A stretch of DNA of 64,000 bases from Clostridium manihotivorum (GCF_004015185.1 NZ_CP025746.1:620001-684000); one strand, 5' to 3'. Positions 26,386-36,078 are shown, numbered from the stretch's first letter. A program made the numbers and translations. The notes: generated by a model not told the origin, from the letters alone.

Positions 26386-28014
26386 ATGAAAGTAGTTATA
26401 GGCAATTCTTGGCCTTATGCCAATGGTTCATTGCATTTAGGTAGGTTATCATCTGTAATTCCAGGAGATGTACTTGCTAGGTACCATAGAGCGAAAGGTG
26501 ATGAGGTTATATTTGTTTCAGGCAGTGACTGTCACGGAACACCTATAGCCATAAAAGCTAAGGAAGAAAAGAAGGCTCCAAGAGAGATATCAGATTATTA
26601 TCATAGAGAGTTCGAACACTGCTTTAAATCATTAGGAATATCTTATGATGTGTATGATAAAACTGATAGCGCTAATCATCACAAGGTGGTAAAAGAGTAT
26701 ATAAAGGAATTATATGATAATGGGTTTATATATGAAAAAGTTGTAGCACAAACCTACTGCGAAAGCTGTAATCAATTTCTTCCAGATAGATATATTGAAG
26801 GAATATGTCCTCATTGTGGAGGAATTGCCAGAGGGGATCAGTGTGAACAGTGTTCAGAGATTCTTGATCCTGAAGATTTAATAGATAGAAAATGCAAGAT
26901 ATGTGGTTCAGAGCCAGTTGTAAAAGAAAGTAGACATCTATTCTTTAAACTCTCTAATTTTGATAAGAAGCTAAGAAACCTTTTGGATTCAGAACATGGT
27001 TGGAGAGACAATGCAGTAAAGTTAACTGAAAGATATATCAATGATGGTCTTAGAGATAGAGCTGTGACAAGAGACTTAGAATGGGGAATTGATGTTCCTA
27101 TTGAAGGCTTCCAGGACAAAAAGATATATGTTTGGATTGAAGCAGTTATGGGATATCTGTCAGCTTCTCTTAGATGTTGCAACGAGGATAAAAATCTGAT
27201 TAAGAAATTCTGGAGTGAAAAGGATAGTAGAGTTTACTTAATACATGGTAAGGACAATATTCCGTTCCATACAGTTATATTTCCTTCTATACTTTTTGCG
27301 CTTGGATTTGAAGATGTGAACCTTAGAATAGTATCTAGCGAATATTTGAATCTGGAGGGAAAAAAGTTTTCAACTAGTAGAAACTGGGCAGTGTGGGTTC
27401 CTTATATTATAAAACACTATAATCCAGACTCTATAAGATACTTTTTAATGTCAAATGGCCCTGAAAAGAGAGATTCAGATTTTTCATGGAGAGAATTTAT
27501 AAATGCTCACAATAGTGAGCTTTTAGGGGGCTTTGGTAACTTTATCAACAGGACTCTAACTTTTATCAACAAAAACTACAATGGAACATTGCCTAACTGT
27601 GGATTAAATTTAAAGATAAGAAATGATATAGAAAAGACCTATACTGATGCAGGAAAAAGTATTGAAAATGGTGAGTTTAAAGATGCAATAAACACTATAT
27701 TTGCACTAGTGAAGAAAGGCAATAAGCTTTTTGACGAAGAGACACCATGGATAACAATCAAGGAAGATGAAAAAAGATGCAGGGAGACCCTATACAATTG
27801 TGTTCAGATTATAGTTAATTTATCGAATTTACTAAATCCTATAATACCTTTTTCTTGTGAAAAGTTAAGAGGCTTCTTAGGTATAGAGAAGGCTAGTTGG
27901 AACCTACAAGAACTAAAAGATATTAAAATAAATAATTTAGATTTATTATTTGAAAGAATTGATAAGAAGACAATTGAATATGAGGTCATGAGATTAAAAG
28001 CAGGTAAGGCCTAG
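26386..28014 (+). CDS. Second methionyl-tRNA synthetase, archaeal/E. coli-type core
   Basis: The 542-residue protein is a complete class I MetRS catalytic core. It has an HIGH variant in GSLHLGRLSS (about 18-21), a double zinc-knuckle insert with four CxxC pairs (CESCNQF, CPHCGG, CEQCSE, CKICGS, about 125-172) and KFSTSRN (about 326) in place of KMSKS. These features resemble archaeal and E. coli MetRS rather than the metG beside it. It lacks the C-terminal tRNA-binding domain. It has no T-box of its own and follows the metG terminator by 30 bases with a GGGGG site. Second MetRS genes in Gram-positive bacteria can confer resistance to MetRS inhibitors; that role here is inference. Confidence 0.9.
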   Translation: MKVVIGNSWPYANGSLHLGRLSSVIPGDVLARYHRAKGDEVIFVSGSDCHGTPIAIKAKEEKKAPREISDYYHREFEHCFKSLGISYDVYDKTDSANHHKVVKEYIKELYDNGFIYEKVVAQTYCESCNQFLPDRYIEGICPHCGGIARGDQCEQCSEILDPEDLIDRKCKICGSEPVVKESRHLFFKLSNFDKKLRNLLDSEHGWRDNAVKLTERYINDGLRDRAVTRDLEWGIDVPIEGFQDKKIYVWIEAVMGYLSASLRCCNEDKNLIKKFWSEKDSRVYLIHGKDNIPFHTVIFPSILFALGFEDVNLRIVSSEYLNLEGKKFSTSRNWAVWVPYIIKHYNPDSIRYFLMSNGPEKRDSDFSWREFINAHNSELLGGFGNFINRTLTFINKNYNGTLPNCGLNLKIRNDIEKTYTDAGKSIENGEFKDAINTIFALVKKGNKLFDEETPWITIKEDEKRCRETLYNCVQIIVNLSNLLNPIIPFSCEKLRGFLGIEKASWNLQELKDIKINNLDLLFERIDKKTIEYEVMRLKAGKA

Positions 28015-28028
28015 ACAGTAAAAAAATT

Positions 28029-28072
28029 ACCCTTGAAAGTATGTGTAAGGGGAACAACTTTCAAGGGTTTTA
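28029..28072 (+). terminator. Terminator after the second MetRS gene
   Basis: ACCCTTGAAAGT (28029-28040) pairs perfectly with ACTTTCAAGGGT (28057-28068) around a 16-base loop, followed by TTTAG. Confidence 0.85.
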
Positions 28073-28196
28073 GCCTATTTATAAATGGTTTTAAGGGGTA
28101 AAATTATTTTGTGCTTAGCTACTTTACATATATAACTATAAATCATTAATATGTCGGTTTGATGTCAAAAACATAAAAAAATTATGAACACAAAAT

Positions 28197-28880
28197 TTAA
28201 CTTTGAGCTTCTATGGATTCTATATCTAATATCTTAATAGATTTTCTATCATAATCTATTAAACCTTCCTCTTTCATCTTTATAAGCTCCCTAGATAGTG
28301 AAGGTCGTTGAACACCTAGTTTATCAGACCATTCTTTTTTAGTCATATTAAGTTCTATTAAAGGATTATTTGATTTGTTATATTTTATCATTAAATAATG
28401 ACATATCATCTGACGTAATGATTTCATACTTACTTGCTTTAGTTTTGAGCTTAAGGCAACTGCTTTGTTAGACAGTATCCTAAATAGTTTTAGCATAAAT
28501 ACATGGTCTTTTTCACAAAGCTCATACACTGCTTCTTTGGCTATATGGAGTACCTCAGAAGGTTCCTTACATATAACTGACATAGGATACTTGTTTGTAT
28601 CTCCAAATAATAAGTTTTCACCAAATACATTTCCGGTTTCTATGGTGGAAACTACAAGTACATTACCATCAGAATCAAATTTTTGTATATCAATTTTGCC
28701 AGATAGAATAACACTAAGATGCTTACATTGCTCATCCTCTATAAAGATAATATCATTTGTACCATAGCGTTTTAAGGATGATTTACTATTTGAAAGTATA
28801 GATTTAAGATTTTCTTCATTAAAGTGGGAAAATAACTTGCATTTTTGAAGATTTATAATTATTGAACTAGTATTATTCAT
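28197..28880 (-). CDS. Crp/Fnr family transcriptional regulator
   Basis: The 227-residue protein has an N-terminal cyclic-nucleotide-binding-like beta barrel (about 15-130; GNVFGENLLFGD and SVICKEPSEVLHI) and a C-terminal winged helix (about 150-225) with KKEWSDKLGVQRPSLSRELI as the HTH. The N-terminal Cys residues are scattered (KCKLF, QCKHL, ICKEP) and do not form the classic Fnr iron-sulfur cluster pattern. The effector is therefore unknown; heme, nitric oxide or no ligand are options. It is encoded divergently from the DUF445 gene. No obvious target such as hcp is adjacent. Confidence 0.88.
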   Translation of the reverse strand: MNNTSSIIINLQKCKLFSHFNEENLKSILSNSKSSLKRYGTNDIIFIEDEQCKHLSVILSGKIDIQKFDSDGNVLVVSTIETGNVFGENLLFGDTNKYPMSVICKEPSEVLHIAKEAVYELCEKDHVFMLKLFRILSNKAVALSSKLKQVSMKSLRQMICHYLMIKYNKSNNPLIELNMTKKEWSDKLGVQRPSLSRELIKMKEEGLIDYDRKSIKILDIESIEAQS

Positions 28881-29086
28881 ATTATCACCAACCGTATAAG
28901 GATACTTTAAAAGTACATAATTTACACTATATAAAAATCTTTATAGCCTAAACATTATGCTGCTTTTATATTAATAGATATTATATCTAAAGATATGTAA
29001 ATTAACAACTTTACAAACAAATTTGTGGTATGAATTCTATTACACATAGAGTAAAGACAAGATGATTATAGAAAGGATTGATTATT

Positions 29087-30607
29087 ATGAAGTATTTCTT
29101 TGGTGTTTTAATTGGAGCCATAATAGGGTATATAACCAATTGGGTTGCTATTAAAATGCTTTTTAGACCTCATTATGAAAAAAGGATATTGGGATTTAAG
29201 GTGCCTTTTACACCAGGACTTATACCTAAGGAAAAAAGTAGGATATCTAAGAGCATAGGAGAAACTGTAGGTAATCACTTACTTACTAATGAAGTTATTA
29301 TAAATGCGTTGAACAATGATAATATAAAGATACATCTCAAAAACATAATAAAAGAACAAGTAAATGAGTTTTCTAACTCGAATCAATCTATTAATGAAGT
29401 ATTACAACTGAAGCTTGGTAAATATTATACTAAGTTAAGAATAAAAGCTGAGTATAAAATATCAGACTATATATTAAATAGATTTAATGATGAGGGGCTT
29501 ATCGATACTGTTTCGAAGTTTGTAACAGACAAAATAATAATTGGATTATCAGAAAAACCAGATAAGTTAAAGGCTGTTTTAGAGAATGATAAGTTTTATG
29601 CACTGTTCCTAAACAAATTTGCAAATGAAGAAGATAAGGAAAAGTTGTCAAGTTTCATATGTCGTAATCTAGACGAGGACTTAAATAAGTTTATAAATGA
29701 AGATAAGTGTATAGAAGAACTAATTCCTTCAGAAATATTTGCAGCGTTAAATGTTTATATGTTCAATGAAAGGCATAGTATAGTAAATAAACTTTTGTCT
29801 ATGCTTAGAGAAGAGGAAGTGGAAATTAAAATTAAAGAAGCTATAAAGAATAACGTTCTATCAGGTATGAATTCTTTAGCATCAATGTTTATAAATGTAG
29901 ATTCTTTATATGACAAATTTCTTGTCGCTATAGACGGGTACCTTGGCGAAGAAGATAATATAGTTTATATAGTATCCTATCTGGGAGAGGCTGCATCAAA
30001 CTTTGGTAAAAAAACAGTTGGTGAAGTCTTGAGCGCAGTTCCAGAGAACTCAAAGCAAAGTATAATGAATACTATATCAAAATCTATAGTAGAAAAAGCC
30101 TTATCAAAGGAAATAATAGATGAAGGATTGAAATTTATTACAGATAAAGTGGATAATTTTCATTCATATCACCAAATTTTAATTAGAATATCAGAGAACT
30201 ATCAGGATAAGATAACTGATTATATAAGAAGAGTATTAAGAAATACTTTTAAGAGTAGTGATATTTCTGTTAAAATTAACAATGTTATAAGGGTAACTTT
30301 GGATGATATACTAGATAACTCAATGTCTATAGCAATGCCTTATGATAATAAAGTAGCTGATGAAATATATAGCATAGCTGAGAGGATATATGATAAGTTT
30401 ATCAATAATGAGGCTTCGAGTATTATTAACTTAATTAATATACCACAAGTAGTGGAAAAGCAAATTAACTCTTTTGACGTAGATTATGCTGAAAAAATAA
30501 TATTAGAAATTGCAAATAAGGAGTTAGCGGCTATAACTTGGCTTGGCGCCCTTTTAGGTGGTATATTAGGAATCTTATCTCCTCTACTTGCTACTATAGG
30601 GGCATAG
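29087..30607 (+). CDS. DUF445 family membrane-anchored protein
   Basis: The 506-residue protein has the DUF445 N-terminal signature: a membrane segment running GAIIGYITNWVAIKMLF, then RPH and the PFTPGLIPKEKSRISKSIG motif. A long helical middle region and a C-terminal membrane segment (LGALLGGILGILSPLLA) follow. The Bacillus relative is YheB; the function is not established. I chose ATG at 29087 over an in-frame TTG at 29078, because the GAAAGGA site is directly against the TTG but correctly spaced for the ATG. It is divergent from the Crp/Fnr gene and may be transcribed with tatD, 148 bases downstream. Confidence 0.85.
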   Translation: MKYFFGVLIGAIIGYITNWVAIKMLFRPHYEKRILGFKVPFTPGLIPKEKSRISKSIGETVGNHLLTNEVIINALNNDNIKIHLKNIIKEQVNEFSNSNQSINEVLQLKLGKYYTKLRIKAEYKISDYILNRFNDEGLIDTVSKFVTDKIIIGLSEKPDKLKAVLENDKFYALFLNKFANEEDKEKLSSFICRNLDEDLNKFINEDKCIEELIPSEIFAALNVYMFNERHSIVNKLLSMLREEEVEIKIKEAIKNNVLSGMNSLASMFINVDSLYDKFLVAIDGYLGEEDNIVYIVSYLGEAASNFGKKTVGEVLSAVPENSKQSIMNTISKSIVEKALSKEIIDEGLKFITDKVDNFHSYHQILIRISENYQDKITDYIRRVLRNTFKSSDISVKINNVIRVTLDDILDNSMSIAMPYDNKVADEIYSIAERIYDKFINNEASSIINLINIPQVVEKQINSFDVDYAEKIILEIANKELAAITWLGALLGGILGILSPLLATIGA

Positions 30608-30755
30608 TTGTATATTTTTGTTAATTTATGACAACAATTAGATATTGGGTTTGCTTAGAAATTATCCATATTGATGGAATTGTTTGAAAATTCAATTTGA
30701 CAGCTTATACATCTTATGTGATAATTTATATATTCAATTTTGCGAGGTGAATATT

Positions 30756-31535
30756 ATGGGTGATTTGACATTAAATATATTTGATACCCATGCTCATTAT
30801 GACGATGAATCATTTGAAGAAGATAGAGCTGAAGTTGTAAAACGTATTCAAGATAATGGCGTTATAGGAGTACTTAATTGTGGATCCTCAATGCATGGTG
30901 CTGAGATGTCCGTTAAGTTGGCCAAAGAGTACGACATATTCTATGCAGCGGTAGGAATACATCCGGAAAATGCCAATGAATTTAATGACGAAAACTTTGG
31001 TAGAATAAAAGAATTAGCTAAGTATGATAAAGTAAAGGCTATTGGTGAAATAGGACTTGACTATTATTGGGAGGAAAACCCACCTAAGGAAGTTCAAAAG
31101 AAGGCCTTTAGGGCTCAAATGCAGCTGGCAGATGAGTTGGGGTTGCCAGTAGTTATACATGATAGAGAAGCACATGGGGATACTCTTGAAATAATTAAGG
31201 AATTTCCAAATGTAAAAGGAACTATTCATTGTTTCTCTGGTAGTGTTGAGTTTGCCAAAGAATGCCTGAAGTTAGGATATTATATAGGCTTTACTGGTGT
31301 GGTGACCTTTAAAAATGCTAAGAAGATCTTAGAAGTAGCTAGTGAGGTTCCATTAGATAGAATGCTAGTAGAAACAGATTGTCCTTATATGGCTCCTACG
31401 CCTTATAGAGGTAAGCGAAATCAATCTGACTATATAAGATATATAATAGAAAAATTGGCAGAGATAAAAGGAGTAGAACTAAAAGAAATTAATGAACAGT
31501 TTGTAAGAAATATAAAAGAGTTGCTAAAATTATGA
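30756..31535 (+). CDS. TatD family metal-dependent DNase/hydrolase
   Basis: The 259-residue TIM-barrel hydrolase has the TatD metal motifs: DTHAHYDDE at the N-terminus, GEIGLDYYW (about 88-96), VVIHDREAH (about 126), IHCFSG and ETDCPYMAP. Family members are 3'-5' exonucleases and deoxyribonucleases acting in DNA repair or degradation. The usual length is about 255 residues. I chose ATG at 30756, with GAGGTG 6 bases before it, over an upstream in-frame TTG at 30684 that has no such site. Its place between metG and yabE matches Bacillus yabD. Confidence 0.93.
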   Translation: MGDLTLNIFDTHAHYDDESFEEDRAEVVKRIQDNGVIGVLNCGSSMHGAEMSVKLAKEYDIFYAAVGIHPENANEFNDENFGRIKELAKYDKVKAIGEIGLDYYWEENPPKEVQKKAFRAQMQLADELGLPVVIHDREAHGDTLEIIKEFPNVKGTIHCFSGSVEFAKECLKLGYYIGFTGVVTFKNAKKILEVASEVPLDRMLVETDCPYMAPTPYRGKRNQSDYIRYIIEKLAEIKGVELKEINEQFVRNIKELLKL

Positions 31536-31771
31536 TAATAGGTTAAAATATACATACTGTTTTACATTTTATGGAAGCAGAAAATAATAGTAATAACTGA
31601 ACGATAAAACTAATATATATATACAGTAATAAACTTGGGCCATTTATCTGTAAATATCCCCCAAACTGACTGTTTCCTCATTAATGCTCTCATTTTTAAT
31701 TAATAAAGTTATTCCAATATATGCAGATGGTGCATTTAAAGACAGTCAATAACAAAGCAAGAGGCTAAAAT

Positions 31772-31801
31772 TTGACAAAAATCGATCTTTTAAGTTATAA
31801 T
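31772..31801 (+). promoter_or_regulatory. Near-consensus sigma-A promoter of yabE
   Basis: TTGACA (31772-31777), an 18-base spacer and TATAAT (31796-31801) stand 34 bases before the yabE start. The upstream part of the 300-base interval (31536-31771) is AT-rich, with no gene or hairpin I trust. Confidence 0.75.
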
Positions 31802-31835
31802 GCTACAGACGCTCTTGCCAAAGGAGGGAAAATAA

Positions 31836-32855
31836 ATGGTAGAAAAAATAAGAAGTAATGTAAAAAAGATTTTTTCTAATGGTCCTAAGGCAAAAATCGT
31901 GTTGGGGCTTGTTGTTGCAGCAGGCTTGGTTATAATTATCTTCAACATGAGAAAGACTGTAATAGTTAGTATAGACGGAAATGAACAGACATTAACGACA
32001 TTTAAAGGGACTGTTAAAGGGGCATTACACGATAACGGTATAGTTCTAGGCCCTAAGGACAAGATTCAACCATCTCTAGATCAAGCTGTGAAGAACAAGA
32101 TAAAGATTAACATAAAAAAAGCAGTTGATGTTGAGGTTGGAGTTGATGGAAAAGAGCTAAAGATACAAACCGCAGAAGGTAACGTAAATGAAATGTTAAG
32201 TGCTGAAGGTATAAAGCTTCAAGAATTTGATAAGATATCTCCGGCAGTAAACACCCAAATAACAGCAGGAATGAAAATAGAAGTTACAAGAGTAGAGTCA
32301 AAGGTTGTTAAAGAAAGTCAACAGCTAGACTTTAGCACTATTGTTAATAATGATGACAATTTGGACAGAAGCGTTGTAAAAACAATTCAGGAAGGTGCTC
32401 CTGGAGAGAAGGAAGTTACTTATAAGGTTATCGTTGAAAATGGTAAAGAAGTAAGTAGAAAAGCAGTAGCTGAAAGGGTTGTAAAGGATCCGCAGAACAA
32501 AGTTGTTGTTAAGGGAACTATGAATACTCTGGCATTGTCCAGAGGAGACTCAATATCGTACAAGAAAAAGATGTCGGTTGTTGCAACAGCTTATACTGGA
32601 AATGGTACCACTGCAACTGGAAACATACCCAAGAGAAATTCTAGTGGAACTAGTACTATAGCAGTAGATCCTAGGGTAATTCCTTTAGGAACAAAGGTTT
32701 ATATACCTGGTTATGGATTTGCTATTGCACATGATACTGGTGGTGCGATAAAGAATAATAGAGTTGATCTTTACATGAACTCAAATAGCGATGCAAATTC
32801 GTGGGGTGTTAGAAACGTAGATGTTTACATTATTGCTTATCCAGGTCAAGGATAA
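31836..32855 (+). CDS. yabE: YabE-type cell-wall protein (DUF348, G5 and 3D domains)
   Basis: The 339-residue protein has an N-terminal membrane anchor or uncleaved signal (about 21-38), then two DUF348 ubiquitin-like repeats (about 42-155), a G5 domain (about 155-225) and a C-terminal 3D domain (about 245-339). The 3D motif is visible as TAYT, then GTKVYIPGYG, AHDTGGAIKNNRVDLY. This is the architecture of Bacillus YabE and relatives of resuscitation-promoting factors, thought to cleave peptidoglycan as lytic transglycosylases. It has its own strong promoter and a long terminator. The order tatD-yabE-rnmV-rsmA matches Bacillus. Confidence 0.93.
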   Translation: MVEKIRSNVKKIFSNGPKAKIVLGLVVAAGLVIIIFNMRKTVIVSIDGNEQTLTTFKGTVKGALHDNGIVLGPKDKIQPSLDQAVKNKIKINIKKAVDVEVGVDGKELKIQTAEGNVNEMLSAEGIKLQEFDKISPAVNTQITAGMKIEVTRVESKVVKESQQLDFSTIVNNDDNLDRSVVKTIQEGAPGEKEVTYKVIVENGKEVSRKAVAERVVKDPQNKVVVKGTMNTLALSRGDSISYKKKMSVVATAYTGNGTTATGNIPKRNSSGTSTIAVDPRVIPLGTKVYIPGYGFAIAHDTGGAIKNNRVDLYMNSNSDANSWGVRNVDVYIIAYPGQG

Positions 32856-32858
32856 TGA

Positions 32859-32893
32859 GAAAATAGAGATAACAGACTGTTATCTCTATTTTC
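32859..32893 (+). terminator. Terminator after yabE
   Basis: A perfect 16-bp stem joins GAAAATAGAGATAACA (32859-32874) to 32878-32893 around a three-base loop. The right arm ends T-rich. Confidence 0.85.
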
Positions 32894-32954
32894 TTCTTTA
32901 TAAAATTATATTTTAGATAAAGATATTAATGAATCTGTGTAGATTGCTAAAAAG

Positions 32955-32983
32955 TTGACATAAATAGTATAACTAGTTAAATT
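32955..32983 (+). promoter_or_regulatory. Predicted promoter of rnmV-rsmA
   Basis: TTGACA (32955-32960), a 17-base spacer and TAAATT (32978-32983) precede rnmV by 35 bases. The -35 is perfect and the -10 is 4 of 6. Confidence 0.6.
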
Positions 32984-33018
32984 AAGAGTATGATCAAATT
33001 GAGAAAGGAAGTCTTTTT

Positions 33019-33573
33019 GTGATAAAAGAAGTTATTGTAGTAGAGGGAAGAGATGACGTCACTGCTGTAAAGAAAGCTGTAGATGCAGAGGTTATAGCTG
33101 TTGGTGGATTTGGAATAAACGCAAGGGTTATTGGTAGGATAAAAGAGGCTCAAAAAAGGCAGGGAGTTATAGTTTTAACTGATCCTGATTTTGCTGGTGA
33201 AAAAATAAGAAGAATTATCTCAAAGAGGGTAGAAGGCATAAAACATGCTTATATTGCAAGGGAAGATGGTACAAAAGATGGTGATATAGGAGTAGAAAAT
33301 GCAACTCCTGAAGTTATTATACGTGCACTTACGGAGGCTAAGGCAACTCAAAAGGAGAAGAGAGAAGATTTTACAATTCAAGATCTTTTATATTTTAAGT
33401 TAGTTGGAGATGGTGATGCCAAGAATAGAAGAGCTGCACTAGGTAAAGAGCTAAGTATAGGCTATGGAAATGGAAATCAGCTCCTTTCAAGATTAAATAA
33501 TTATGGAATAACTAAGGAAGAATTTGTGGAAGCTATGAAAAAGGTAGATAAAAAGCTAAGTATAGGAGAATAG
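33019..33573 (+). CDS. rnmV: Ribonuclease M5
   Basis: The 184-residue protein has a TOPRIM domain: [14 protein letters not shown] with the catalytic Glu at the N-terminus, and [13 protein letters not shown] for the DxD motif (about 54-66). The EDG and IGVENA segments are typical of RNase M5. It matures the 5S rRNA precursor by double cleavage, usually with ribosomal protein L18. The GTG start at 33019 has an AAAGGAAG site. The gene is 4 bases upstream of rsmA, so the two are co-transcribed, as in Bacillus. Confidence 0.95.
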   Translation: MIKEVIVVEGRDDVTAVKKAVDAEVIAVGGFGINARVIGRIKEAQKRQGVIVLTDPDFAGEKIRRIISKRVEGIKHAYIAREDGTKDGDIGVENATPEVIIRALTEAKATQKEKREDFTIQDLLYFKLVGDGDAKNRRAALGKELSIGYGNGNQLLSRLNNYGITKEEFVEAMKKVDKKLSIGE

Positions 33574-33577
33574 ATAT

Positions 33578-34432
33578 ATGGATATAAGAGATGTAAAGAC
33601 ACAAGAGTTAGTAAAAAAATATAATTTTAAATTTACTAAAAGCTTGGGACAGAACTTTTTGGTCGATGATTCAGTCTTAGAGGATATAGTAAATGGAGCG
33701 GAAGTAACTGAAGAAGATGTGGTCATAGAGATAGGTCCTGGAGTAGGAACACTAACTGCTCAGCTGCTTAAAAAAGCTAAGAAAGTTATAGCTATAGAAC
33801 TTGATGATGAATTGGTTCCAATATTACAAAATGAACTTGGAGAAAATCCTAATTTTCAATTAATCCATAAGGATGCACTTAAGGTAGATTTTAATGAACT
33901 TATTGGAGATGAGAAAAGTGTAAAGCTAGTGGCTAACCTTCCTTATTATGTTACAACCCCTATCATAGTTAGGTTGTTAAATGAAGGGTACAACTTTAAG
34001 TCTTTAACTGTAATGATTCAAAAAGAGGTAGCTGAAAGAATAAACTCAGAGCCAAATTGTAAGGAATACGGATCTATTTCAGTTCTTGTTCAATACTATT
34101 GTGATACAAATATAATAAGATATGTTTCACCTAATTGCTTTATTCCAAGACCTAAGGTTGAATCTGTAGTTATAAGGTTAGATAGACTTGAGAAACCTAG
34201 AGTAGAGCTTAGGAGTGAAAAGTTGTTTTTTGATGTAGTTAGAAGTTCTTTCAATATGAGAAGAAAGACTTTATGGAATGCTGTGAAGAGTATAGGTCTT
34301 CCTAAAGAAAATATGGAAAGAGCTTTTGAAAGTAGTGGAATTGACCAAAAGAGAAGAGGAGAAACTTTAAGTATAGAAGAATTTGCTGCGCTTAGTGATG
34401 CTATTTATGATGAAAAGGACAAAGTGAAATAG
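33578..34432 (+). CDS. rsmA: 16S rRNA dimethyladenosine transferase RsmA (KsgA)
   Basis: The 284-residue Rossmann-fold methyltransferase has the N-terminal KSLGQNFL signature, SAM-binding motif [11 protein letters not shown] (about 48-57), AIELDDELV and the catalytic [10 protein letters not shown] (about 116-125). It dimethylates the two adjacent adenosines in the 3' hairpin of 16S rRNA during 30S maturation. The C-terminal domain is complete ([16 protein letters not shown] end). It sits 4 bases after rnmV, and both likely use the promoter before rnmV. Confidence 0.96.
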   Translation: MDIRDVKTQELVKKYNFKFTKSLGQNFLVDDSVLEDIVNGAEVTEEDVVIEIGPGVGTLTAQLLKKAKKVIAIELDDELVPILQNELGENPNFQLIHKDALKVDFNELIGDEKSVKLVANLPYYVTTPIIVRLLNEGYNFKSLTVMIQKEVAERINSEPNCKEYGSISVLVQYYCDTNIIRYVSPNCFIPRPKVESVVIRLDRLEKPRVELRSEKLFFDVVRSSFNMRRKTLWNAVKSIGLPKENMERAFESSGIDQKRRGETLSIEEFAALSDAIYDEKDKVK

Positions 34433-34579
34433 TGCTAGTACATAATACTTTTTTGTTAATTACATAGTATATCTTGTATAACCACCTAGATTCAAGAATA
34501 TGCTTAAACATAACCGGTGATAATGATGATATGAGTAATAGACTAAGCAAGTAGTATAACTATATATGAATGCTTTTCA

Positions 34580-34608
34580 ATCATATTATAAGACTTTCCA
34601 CATATAAT
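34580..34608 (+). promoter_or_regulatory. Predicted sigma-E (mother-cell sporulation) promoter
   Basis: ATCATATT (34580-34587), a 13-base spacer and CATATAAT (34601-34608) match the sigma-E consensus (GKCATATT, 13-15 bases, CATACAMT) at all but one base in each half. It lies 36 bases before the TTG start of the His/Glu-rich protein and 16-20 bases before its ribosome binding site. Confidence 0.6.
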
Positions 34609-34643
34609 ATAAGGAATAAATATAATGTGGAGGGACTATTAAG

Positions 34644-36002
34644 TTGTCACACGGAAAATTATATAGGAGTTTTATTATACTTCAAGAAGACGAAAGAGGG
34701 CATTCTGTATCATCAGATAAGCCTTTGTCAGGATATGCGAAGATCGAGGCTAAGAATGATAAATGTAAGATAACCTTCTATGCGCAGAACTTAAAGAAAG
34801 ATAATACCAAGCTGTGTATGATACTTATTTGTTCAAAAAAAGATAATAAGCAATTAATTAATTTAGGTCCGGTGAACATAACTGAACAAGGTAAGGCAGA
34901 AACAAGCTTTGAGTATCTAGCAAATGATATCGGCGGTGCTGGAATCCTGTTTGATAAGGTTTCTGGTGCAGCACTTGCTAAAGACCTAGATGGAAAATTG
35001 ACCTTTGTATTAGGTGGGTTTATGAACGGTGAAACTCCTTCTGATGATTGGAAGTCTTATAAGGTAATTAGTGCAAAGGTAAAGGTTGATGAAAAAGTAG
35101 AGGTCAAAGTAGAAGAAAAAGTAGAACATCATGATGAGCATCATCATAAAGATGATCATAAAGATGAGCATAAAAAACTAGATCATGATGAAGAAGAAAA
35201 GGTTAAAGTACAGATTAAAGAAGAGATTGAACAAGAAATCGAAAAGAAAATCAACAGAGAAGAACAAAGTAAAGCAGAATCAAAGGATGTTGGTTTAGAG
35301 GCAGAGGATTCTGTAAAGGCTGAAGAAAAATCAGTACAACCTAGTGATGAGTCTAAACAGGTAGCAGATGAAGTATCAACTAGGGTAGAGGACAAAGTTG
35401 AGAAGACTTCTTCTGAAAGTGATGAGCCTGTGGAAGCTATTCTAGAGAATATAGATGATAGAGAAGAAGACGAACCAAAAGACGACAAATTTGATCAGTA
35501 TGAGAGATCTATTATTGATTCGAAAGCTAATTTTGAGGATAGTCGCCAGGAGCCAGAAGAACAATATGAAGAACCTGACTTTTCTATTAGGGGAAGCATA
35601 GGAGAATTTTTTGAAAATGTTGTTCAGGATTTCGAAGAGATTAAAGGCTTTAGAGACATAAAGTACTGCAAGTGGTACAAAGTTCCCGTTAAAGATTTAG
35701 ACGTTATGTGCAACATATCAAATTATAATAAGTATACAGTTGTATACTATCCTATGATAAACTATTATCCATATATTAAAAAGTATGGTCATTTTATGAT
35801 TGGATTCAAATGTGATGATGAGGGAAGAGTTAAGTATTTAGTGTATGCAGTACCAGGAACAAAGGATAAACTGGAGCAACCTTATGGAGGTAAGTCAGGA
35901 TTTGTAACCTGGATGCCAGATCCTAAAAAGGAAAGGGAATATGGTTATTGGTTAATGTTCTATGATTTTAAGAATTCGATGATAGTTGTGCCAATGAAAT
36001 AA
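34644..36002 (+). CDS. Probable sporulation protein with His/Glu-rich linker, unknown function
   Basis: The 452-residue protein has three parts. The N-terminal domain (about 1-145, MSHGKLYRSFIILQEDERG onward) looks beta-rich. The very acidic Lys/Glu-rich linker (about 146-330) includes a His-rich patch at 161-182 with nine His (runs such as HHDEHHH). The C-terminal domain (about 336-452, YCKWYKVPV to MIVVPMK) is rich in Tyr and Trp. There is no signal peptide. The TTG start at 34644 has a GTGGAGGG site. A sigma-E-like promoter upstream suggests mother-cell expression, so a coat or cortex-related role is plausible. The His patch could bind metals. I do not recognise a characterised family. Confidence 0.7.
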   Translation: MSHGKLYRSFIILQEDERGHSVSSDKPLSGYAKIEAKNDKCKITFYAQNLKKDNTKLCMILICSKKDNKQLINLGPVNITEQGKAETSFEYLANDIGGAGILFDKVSGAALAKDLDGKLTFVLGGFMNGETPSDDWKSYKVISAKVKVDEKVEVKVEEKVEHHDEHHHKDDHKDEHKKLDHDEEEKVKVQIKEEIEQEIEKKINREEQSKAESKDVGLEAEDSVKAEEKSVQPSDESKQVADEVSTRVEDKVEKTSSESDEPVEAILENIDDREEDEPKDDKFDQYERSIIDSKANFEDSRQEPEEQYEEPDFSIRGSIGEFFENVVQDFEEIKGFRDIKYCKWYKVPVKDLDVMCNISNYNKYTVVYYPMINYYPYIKKYGHFMIGFKCDDEGRVKYLVYAVPGTKDKLEQPYGGKSGFVTWMPDPKKEREYGYWLMFYDFKNSMIVVPMK

Positions 36003-36006
36003 AATC

Positions 36007-36078
36007 AAGGTGGTGAGATTGGATAGTCTACTTAAACTAATTAAGTTAAAGCAGGATATCTTTTCACCACCTTTATTT
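36007..36078 (+). terminator. Long-loop terminator after the His/Glu-rich gene
   Basis: AAGGTGGTGA (36007-36016) pairs perfectly with TCACCACCTT (36064-36073), enclosing a 47-base loop, then TATTT. Confidence 0.55.

Noticed and set aside
28990..29040. Small palindromes (ATCT-AA-AGAT, ACAAATTTGT) as a Crp/Fnr operator
   Set aside because: Neither resembles a TGTGA-N6-TCACA or TTGAT-N4-ATCAA site, and AT-rich DNA yields such short palindromes by chance.
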